Part shown: positions 56,539 to 64,000 of the stretch, in pieces
How positions within the stretch are numbered: the stretch's first letter is position 1
How the letters are laid out: every line of letters begins with the position of its first letter
DNA from: Motacilla alba alba
Taxonomy: Eukaryota; Chordata; Aves; Passeriformes; Motacillidae
NCBI RefSeq assembly: GCF_015832195.1
Contig: NC_052018.1
Coordinates: 4,267,856 to 4,331,855, forward strand
Length of the DNA stretch: 64,000 bases
Direction: 5' to 3'
Program-made: the position numbers and the translations under genes
The notes under the pieces: generated by a model
Told to the model about the DNA's origin: nothing
Database searches by the model: none
What the model saw: only the letters and a program-made list of their open reading frames with translations

Positions 56539-59197
56539 TGTGAAATGGCTGAACTCTGGTTAATCCCAGCCTCGTTGAAGCAAATTCAAGTTCTGAGGAA
56601 TAAAATGGAAACCTCACCTGTGTTTAGGTACAAAGCTAAGAAATTTAGAGAAGCTGAAGCTAAACTGAATGTCCTTCCCTTCCCATTATACCTCCTCTCC
56701 TTGAAATACTCCTTGAAATAGAAGAGGAAATAAAGAATGATAAATTCCATACCTGAAGACAAGAGCTGGAAAGATTTTTTTTTTTTTTTTTTGGGGGGGG
56801 GAGGAAAGAATCTCCTCCAATGAGAAATGCAGCAAACACTCTTGATATACCTGGGTTGTGCAGTGAAGGACAGTCTCAGATTATCCTTTGTTTTCAAGCA
56901 GCAAGGAATGCAGCAGAATCAGCATGAACCAGGTCTACTCTGACAGTAAAGTTACCTGGTTATTTCTCTGTAAATCCCCTCATTTTGCTCATTTTATTTT
57001 CGGGATCAAAGTAGCAATCACTACTGAGGTCAGCACTGGCCTCAGTGCAGCTCAGACACGTGGCTTGGAGATCTGACTGGGCCATGCTTGGCCACTTTGG
57101 AGCAGCCAGAGAAAAGGAATGCTGGTCTGTGAAACTATCCATGGACAAGCATGGGATGGACTTGGGATAACACAGGATTCCTAAGCTAGAAGTTATGGCC
57201 ACCTTTTATTGTGCTTTTGGTTTTGGGCATTTTTTGTTTGTTTGTTTCTGTTTATTTTTTGGGGGGGGAGGGGGTTGTTTGTATTATTTTTTCTGCTGTT
57301 GATTTTTTTGTGTTGTTTGGGTTTTGTTTTTTTGGTTGCTTGGAAATAAAACTATTCTAACTCTTTTACTACCATTTTTTTCCCTAATGAGAGGGTCATG
57401 GCACTCTAAGTTTAAGAATCACTTTTAATTCATAGAAAACCCAAACACCTCCAAACAGCCCTAAAAACAACCCAGCAATGGCAAATTTTAGTGCTTGGGC
57501 TTTGCTTCTCCTTTCCTTTGCTGGCAAATCCACTCCTCCCAATTACAGTGATCTGTCACTCATTAAAAAGAAAGCAAGAATAATGCTATCTTACATTACA
57601 TGTGCCTGGAATGCTTATAATTGGAAAGAATTACAGCTTCCATCTGTGTTTTTAATTTCACCCGTTTCAAATACCTCTCTTCAATCTCATTGCAAAGTGC
57701 ACACAGGCAGTATTTCACTGCATATAGATATAATGTAGATATCAAAACAACACCAGTCTTTACACAACACTCATGGATTCTGAATTCTAAACCTGAAGCT
57801 CCTTATCTGACAACTCTTTGATTAGCAAGTGGCTTTGGTTTTCACTTCTTGCTCTTTCTGAGCTGCAAATTTAATGTTACAGGATGGGAAGGCAACGAAG
57901 CACCTTGTACTTTGCTGCTTCAGCTCCCTCTTGTCCAAATATCCCTGGTCTCAGTGGTGCCATGCTGGGAGATCCCCATGACCTAACTCTAGAAGCATGG
58001 AATGCCTTTCTAAAGATACTCCCACGTTCCAGTGAATAGCAGGAGCTTGCTGTTAATGTATCTGATTGCTCTCCTTGGCCTGGATCTGCTGCCAGCCACA
58101 GGAAATCAAGACTAAACTTTATAATTCTCTGGTGGTTTAGAGATTAGCAGGAATAGGTAATTTCAGGAAAGCATGTAAGGGAATTTTTCATTAATATGTA
58201 ATTACTTTAACTTTACTTTGCTTACATCACATGTGAAAAGAGGGATAAAAGCTCAGTAGGTTTACAATATAGCCATGCTAATAAATACAAATAAACACTG
58301 CATTAATTAGTGCCTGTTTGAACAGTCTGTTCAGCCATAATCCTTAAACTCTGCAGCACTGAGAACTAGAGACAGCTCTAAGTTTCAAGCAACATTTCCT
58401 TTTTTTTTTTTTTTAAGTTTCTCTGAATCGCATCAAAGCACAAACTCTAGCTTAGAATTGCCATTAATGCCCACTCTTGTTCTCCTTCCTGTTTCTCTTT
58501 GAAACATCCCTGAGTCCTCTAATCACTTGGAAAAGCAAAGGGGCACCTTGACTCTTTGGAACTGGATGCTGAAGAAAGATCAAGCACAAGCCTGACTTGT
58601 GTCGGGCGTGATCCCGCGCGGGGTTGGAGAGGCTCAGTCTGGCACGGAGGAGAGCTGAGCTTGCTCGGTGCTCCACGGAATGAATCCCTCCGTGACTTCC
58701 CTCACAAATCCAAGTCTCCAGCCCTGCCAAGTCCCCTTTCTATCCCAAGTTTCCTAGACACATGCTACAGGCTTTTCTGACAGCAGGGAGCTTGGCAGCT
58801 GTTTGAACTGTGAGAGCACCTGCTGTGTTAAGCTCATTTTCCATTCTTAGTGCTTCTTCCTTCCTTCCTTATTTCATTCTTGGGCTGGGGATCTGTCTAA
58901 GGGGAAGATCACAGGCCAGGGCTTGCTGGTTTAAATAAGTATGTCATTAAAAAATAAACCCAGAAAAAAACCCCAGTCATCCTGTATTGTGGAGGAAAAT
59001 TCAAATAATTCAAATTCAAAGAATTCAAATAAAGCAAGAAGGATCTCTGGTGCAAGAGAGGGAGCCAGGCACAGCAAGGTGGAACAGATCATCACCAGCT
59101 CAGCTGAGAGACTTTTGTAGTCATCTGTAAACAAAAAATTCTTTGTATACTAAAATAGCCTACATATTGAATATCATGGAATAATTGTTTATTTTAG
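56539..59197. other. PKHD1 intron 27, right part
   Basis: A T run followed by a G run at 56776-56802. T/G-rich low-complexity sequence at 57218-57345. A T run at 58398-58416. The rest is unique with no gene recognised. Confidence 0.6.
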
Positions 59198-59328
59198 GAG
59201 GACTTAGAGTGACTCTCAGGGGGACCAATCTGGAAGGGGTAAATGCAGTGTTGTTTGGATCCCAGCCTTGCCCAATTTTCGAGGAGGGCAGAAATTCAAC
59301 AAGGATTCAATGTAAAGTTCCTTCTCGG
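59198..59328 (+). CDS. PKHD1: PKHD1 exon 28 (IPT/TIG domain, first half)
   Basis: This 131-nt exon reads GGLRVTLRGTNLEGVNAVLF and later STRIQCKVPSR. Human has [21 protein letters not shown] and SRIQCKVPPR. It follows the longest intron between firmly placed exons in the right half (about 3.2 kb). The acceptor is TTTATTTTAG and the donor GTAAGA, phase 0. Confidence 0.96.
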
Positions 59329-59851
59329 GTAAGAAACCACACTTTGGGGAGCAGTCAGAAGCAAATGTGACTTCCTTTGTGTTCCTGGCCTGAGCTACAC
59401 TAGGAAAGGGCAAAGAGTAGCCCCTCAGCCAAGTCCTGTCTGTGGGGCAGTTTACTGTGGACTCTACAGATTAGACCGGCTTAGTTAAAAATAGATTAAT
59501 AGGAGATTTATGAAAACCAGTGAAAAAAGCAAGCTCCTTAATTTAGTAAGAATATTGCAAATTAAAAACTGCATAGTTAGTCTGGGATTATATTTACTCA
59601 TTTAATGTACTTGTATGGATATAGCAAATCCAAATCTGCACAGTCTGGGATTGTTTTAATGTTTCTAAATCTCCATAGATGCTCTTTAAAGTCAACATAA
59701 CTGTAAATATTTAAGTGGAGTCTGGTGTATGGGAAAGTTTTATCAGTGCCATCTGACTTACTTATCAGAGATGGAGGAATATAGGAAATAACTTTTTTTT
59801 TTTTAATTGGTTCATTTTTATGTCTGACATTTTCTTTATCTCTCTTCCTAG

Positions 59852-59987
59852 GGGGCAGAGGATGCTGCTGTCCACGTGACACTGATTTTTGGGTCCAAGT
59901 CAACAACAGTAACCAACTTGTTCCAGTATGATCCTTCCTTAAACCCTGCACTTGTATCCCTGAGCAGGAGCAGAAGTGGCATAGCAG
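59852..59987 (+). CDS. PKHD1: PKHD1 exon 29 (IPT/TIG domain, second half)
   Basis: This 136-nt exon reads GAEDAAVHVTLIFGSKSTTV and then SLNPALVSLSRSRSGIAG. Human has SSLNPVIVTLSRNISNIAG. The acceptor is CTCTTCCTAG and the donor GTGAAA is moderate. It exits in phase 1 into exon 30. Confidence 0.94.
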
Positions 59988-60332
59988 GTGAAAATGCAGA
60001 TGTATATTGGGCATTCTTTGTAAAAGGGTTGTTAGTGCTGATGATGGTGGGGCAGAGGGAATTTATAAATCTATACAGTGTGATCTAGCACTTTTTGTTT
60101 GTTTTCTTTTAAATTTTAGTTCCTGTGTTTCCTGCTAGTCCTGGTCAGTTGTGGTTGGTTTTTATTGATTTTTCACTAGCATATGAGGTAATGAGTTGCT
60201 TGCCCTGTGGTATGGATGATGTCCACAGGATGTCAGGTTCAGTGTAGTCCTGCTTTTGTGTCATGTTTCTCTAACTCTGCTCTGAAATGATCCCATCCAT
60301 TCATGCAGTGATGGGAACCAATGGAACGGCAT

Positions 60333-60579
60333 GAAGCTGTGTCAGGAAAGGTTTAGGCTGGGTATGAGGAAATGCTTTTTCACTCAGAGGGTGGTTGGGC
60401 ACTAAACAAGCTTCCCAGGGAATGGTCACAGCCCCAAGGCTGCCAGAGCTCAACTAATGTTTGTACAACTCTGTCAAGTACAGGGTAGGATTCTCAGGAC
60501 TGTCCTGCACAGGGTTGGGAGATGAACTTTGGTGATCCTTGTGGGTCTCTTCCAAATCAGAGTATTCCATGATTCTGTA
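60333..60579 (+). mobile_element. CR1 LINE 3' fragment in intron 29
   Basis: GAAGCTGTGTCAGGAAAGGT, AGGGTGGTTGGGCACTAAAC, GATCCTTGTGGGTCTCTTCC and CCATGATTCTGT: the subfamily with the TTGGTGATCCTTGTGGGTC tail. Confidence 0.87.
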
Positions 60580-62569
60580 TTTCTTAGTAACAGATTGATC
60601 CATGACAGGAGAAATGAGCTCTGGAGAGTGTCCTCCTCCAGGATGCCCAGGGGTTGACTATAAAGAGCATCATGTGCATTTTGGGTTACTGAGAGCAGGG
60701 GATTGGCAACATTTCTTTCTCTTGGTTCCCATTTCCAAGCCAAACTATTCCTTCCTTTTTGACCTTGTGATGTGTTACTTTAGAATATGAACTTAGATCT
60801 CACAGAATTCTAGGGGACAAAATTCTAGTTAGATCTCACGGAGTGTTTGCCATTCCTGTCTTTTGAAAGTTTCTATTTGGAGTTGTTTGGTTTTTTTTTA
60901 TTTTTTTTTCCCTCCACATTCCCCTCACTTTTCCCCCCAGGATTTTGGCTGTGTGTAGGGAATAGAAAGCATAAATAGTGAATGATGTCCACTTACAAAC
61001 AAGGCTTTTAGGAAAGTTTAGCACATTTTTGCATGGCAAACCGATAACAGTTATTTGGTATCTGAGACAGTGGGGAAGGAGATGGGAGGAAGACAGAAAT
61101 ATTCCTGTTTTCTTAGCTATCCCATTCCCATTCTTCCAAGAATATAATAGTCTGACTTTTTTCTCTATTTTTGCAACCTCTCTAGTGAACACCTTAAGCT
61201 ACCCACAGCTCCCAAATTCGGTTGGACTTGTTGGGGATGTACAGAGTTAGGTGACTGCCAGTGCCAAAATTCCTTGTGCACTCCCAGCATTTCTGTTCAT
61301 TTTTCCCCAAATGCCCTTGTCATTTTCTATTACTCCAGAATGCATAAATAACAGAAAACGTCCTTTATCATCTGAATATTATTCAGATACCACAGCACCA
61401 AGGGGAGGTTTTTGTAGCCGCGGGCAGCTCAGGTGCAGAGAATTCCTTAATGTTACAGTGTCTCATGAGCTGTGGTGGGGCTGAGTTCAATCTCCTATTC
61501 AGAACCTCCACGTCTTTGTCTTTTAATATAATTTTCTTTCTATATAATAAAAAGAATAAATAAATTACACTGATGCCTGGAAGGCATCTGGGATTAAGCT
61601 GACAATTGACCAAGAGTCTAAAGAGTTCATGTTATTAACATATTCAACTTCTCAGGCTTTCAAACTTTATTTGAGTCTTTGTGAATGCAGAATTGAAAAG
61701 TATCGGATCCAAGACCTGCTTAGAGGAGCAAGTAGTGGAAGGAATCTTTGTACAGGCTCTTCTGCTCCTTCCTCTCTCCTTCATCCTTTCAGGGGAGACA
61801 GGAGGATGAGATTTACCTCCTAAACTCATCTCTGTGCTTAGATGTTTTGCATGGTCATTGATGATAAATAGATGGTTCTGTGGTGGGATTTGCCACAGCT
61901 CTTTCGTGTGTCTTGCAATAGGATGAATCATGGCACAAAGTCCCTTTTCTCTTCACTGACCACAGATAGAGCTATCAGTGAAAATGCCTTTATTTGGACT
62001 GATGGATACCACCTTATTTTTTTAAGCTATTTTAGAAGAAATTTAAGTTATGGAAATCCCTTGTCTCTTGGCTTTGTCCTTTCCTGTTAGTGCACTGTGC
62101 ACTAATAAAGGAAAGTATCCTCCATCATCTGAGCACAGTTTGACATACAGCAGCTTAAATAGGAGAGAGAGTCATGGTTACTGAAAATAAGGTGCTTTGG
62201 AGCAGAGCTGGTTTTCCCTGGAATTGAGTTAATTTTTTTCATGTGGGGCTGTGTTTTGGGTTCATGCTGAAAATGGTGTGGATAACACAGGGATGTTTTG
62301 TTATTGCTGAGCAGGGCCTACACAGAGTCAGGGACTTTTCTGTTCCTCACCCCACCAGTGAATGAGCTGGGGGTAGACATGGATTTGGGAAGCGACAGCC
62401 AGGACAGCTGATCCCAACAGACCCAAGGGATTATCCAGACCACGTTGCTCATGTCCAGTTTATAAAGCTAAGGGAGGAAGAGGGAGACAGGGTGATGGTA
62501 TTTCCAAGTCACCATTCCATGTGATGGAGCCCTGCTGGGATGGCTGAACACCTGCCTGCCCATGGGAAG
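60580..62569. other. PKHD1 intron 29, central part
   Basis: Unique AT-rich sequence; T-rich near 60889-60911. No exon or repeat family recognised. Confidence 0.55.
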
Positions 62570-62752
62570 CAGAGAATGAAGTCCTTGTCTTGCTTTTCAC
62601 ACATTACTTTAGTTCTACCCATCAAACTGTTTTTATCTCCACCCACAAGTTTTCTCCCTTTTATGCTTCCAAGTCTCTCCCCGATCCCACTGCAGGGGAG
62701 GGAGTGAGCAGATGTGTGGGGCTGAGATGCCATCTGGGGTTAAACCATAACA
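62570..62752 (+). mobile_element. LTR-like terminal fragment
   Basis: CACAAGTTTTCTCCCTTTTA, CTCTCCCCGATCCCACTGCA and GTGTGGGGCTGAGATGCCAT then GGGGTTAAACCATAACAAG. It shares its ending with 29225-29330, supporting two copies of one LTR family. No retroviral genes. Confidence 0.5.
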
Positions 62753-63263
62753 AGCACATCTGACTTTAGGTATCCAAGGAAATTTTTGTTTTACTGTGGA
62801 AGGCTCCTATTACTATTACATGGCTCCATAATTCTGAAAAAACAGGGTCTAGATCGTTTATCAGGGATTAAAAAAAATAAATCCCAGAACCCCTCAGCTC
62901 CAGAGCTTTAAAAAAAAACCTGGATTTGGTTTTTATCAGGTTCAGATGTTTATAGGACAGACATTTATGGTACAGGGGACATGAATCCTGTCCTGAATGT
63001 TGGTGAGAGTGGCTATTGGTGGTTATAACCAAGTTTACTCTGCTGATGTCTCAAGACAGCCCTGAGAGCTGGTGACCTTGAGCAGAAGAGACTTGAGTAG
63101 GATACAGAACCACTGCAGTGTTCAACATTTTGGGTTTGGGCTGATGGGCATGGCTGGACCTATTCTGGCATGATGGGACTCTGTTCTTGCTCAGGCAATG
63201 GTCATGTGTGCTAAAATAACCATTCTCAGAAACACTGAAAAAGTTCCCTTCCTTTCTCTGCAG

Positions 63264-63459
63264 GAGGTGAGGAGCTTCACATTGGAATATCCCAGTTTGC
63301 CAGCTACCAAGGCTCAGATGTCAAGGTCCAAATTGGGCACTCATGGCCACAGATCCAGGCACAGACAGAGCGTGGGGTTAATGTGGCACTTCCAGCCTTG
63401 CGTGCAGGGTGGTACAATATTTCTGTCCTCATCAATGGCATTGCTCTCAATTCAAACAG
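63264..63459 (+). CDS. PKHD1: PKHD1 exon 30 (IPT/TIG domain); last exon in window
   Basis: This 196-nt exon after TTTCTCTGCAG reads GEELHIGISQFASYQGSDVK and later VNVALPALRAGWYNISVLIN then GIALNS. Human has [23 protein letters not shown]. It exits in phase 2 at GTGTGT, so the next exon lies beyond position 64000. Confidence 0.93.
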
Positions 63460-64000
63460 GTGTGTCTCTTGCTCAGAAGCTTCATTCTCCATCTTATTTG
63501 GTGTTTTAGGGTTAATCTGAAAAGGAAGGTTTGAGTTTTTCACAATTCTGTACCTAAAGGTGAATTCTGCAGTGTGGTATGAAATTATGAATAATTATCA
63601 AGGCATTTATTTATCTGTGGAGCCCAAGTCAGCAAACTGCTAATGCTAGTCAATTAACTTCCCTTGGATCAGTAGGAGGCAGGAGAGAAACATTTTAGGA
63701 AAAAACAGTTGATTTGATGAAAAATGCATATTCAGGCAATCAAAGGTATTCACAGATTCAGGTCAAATGCAGATAAATCCTGCTGTAGGAAAACAGCAGA
63801 AGAAAAGAAACACTTTTCATCAGAAAAACAAAAGCTAGTTTGAACAATACAAAAATGCTTTGTTTGGAGAATTTTTAAATGGTGATATTTCCATTTCCTA
63901 AGGTGACACTTCAAGTTCATGCCTAGATAAATGTAATATGAACGAATTAAAATGTGGGGGAAAGCTGACCTGAAATTGGGATATAGGAATGTATTCAAAA
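63460..64000. other. PKHD1 intron 30 (cut by window end)
   Basis: AT-rich; no exon found before the window ends. Confidence 0.6.

Larger units (their letters stand above)
10169..63459 (+). other. PKHD1: PKHD1 gene span in this window (partial: 5' end unresolved, 3' part off the right edge)
   Basis: This is the span from the first candidate to the last visible exon of the gene for fibrocystin/polyductin, a very large single-pass membrane protein of primary cilia and apical membranes in kidney and bile-duct epithelium. Twenty-five exons have clear homology to human fibrocystin as I remember it (for example [53 protein letters not shown]) and two more are candidates. Every pair of neighbouring placed exons joins in phase, no exon contains a stop, and all introns start GT and end AG. 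Most exon lengths equal the human ones or differ by whole codons. Many N-glycosylation sequons fit an extracellular chain. The paralogue PKHD1L1 was considered and rejected on motif identity. The transmembrane segment, the later G8/parallel-beta-helix part and the stop codon are outside the window. Confidence 0.95.

Noticed and set aside
31061..63459. Gene taken as PKHD1L1 (fibrocystin-L)
   Set aside because: PA14 and linker motifs ([14 protein letters not shown], [19 protein letters not shown]) match fibrocystin, not fibrocystin-L, and synteny with miR-206/133b fits PKHD1.

Overview
The window is vertebrate nuclear DNA, almost certainly from a bird and probably a songbird. Three things point there: more than thirty truncated CR1 LINE copies in both orientations, several degenerate LTR-like blocks of a type I associate with passerine genomes, and a fairly compact intron/exon gene. 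There are no operons, no CRISPR arrays and no long intact reading frames. The species call is an inference; the bird call is strong.

Left part (1 to about 10 kb): an intergenic stretch holding the myomiR pair on the minus strand. pre-miR-206 lies at about 7553-7632 and pre-miR-133b at about 3307-3379. Both mature sequences match the known vertebrate miRNAs over all 22 nt as I remember them. Transcription would run right to left, miR-206 first and miR-133b second, as in mammals. CR1 fragments fill much of the space around them.

From 31 kb (possibly 10 kb) to the right end: the plus strand carries the N-terminal, extracellular part of PKHD1 (fibrocystin/polyductin), the large ciliary membrane protein mutated in human autosomal recessive polycystic kidney disease. 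I could place the counterparts of human exons 5-7 and 9-30 base by base with AG/GT splice sites and a continuous reading phase. Candidates for exon 4 (10169-10280) and exon 8 (36036-36137) are weaker. Exons 1-3 were not found, and the gene continues beyond the right edge. The placed exons, including the two candidates, sum to 3442 nt, or about 1147 codons. In order they encode the end of one IPT/TIG domain, a second and third IPT/TIG domain, a PA14 domain, a long cysteine-containing linker, and further IPT/TIG domains. The protein is fibrocystin rather than fibrocystin-L, judged from remembered human motifs.

miR-206/miR-133b on one strand diverging from PKHD1 on the other is the mammalian arrangement too, so this is conserved synteny. 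Between them lie a CpG-rich block at about 13.98-14.30 kb, a (TTTTA)n microsatellite of about 117 bp at 16.1 kb, and a 15-bp perfect AT-rich hairpin at 22.0 kb. The introns are CR1-rich. In one case the CR1 tail ends only 17 bp before a splice acceptor (exon 16). I see no other protein-coding gene, tRNA or rRNA in the window.
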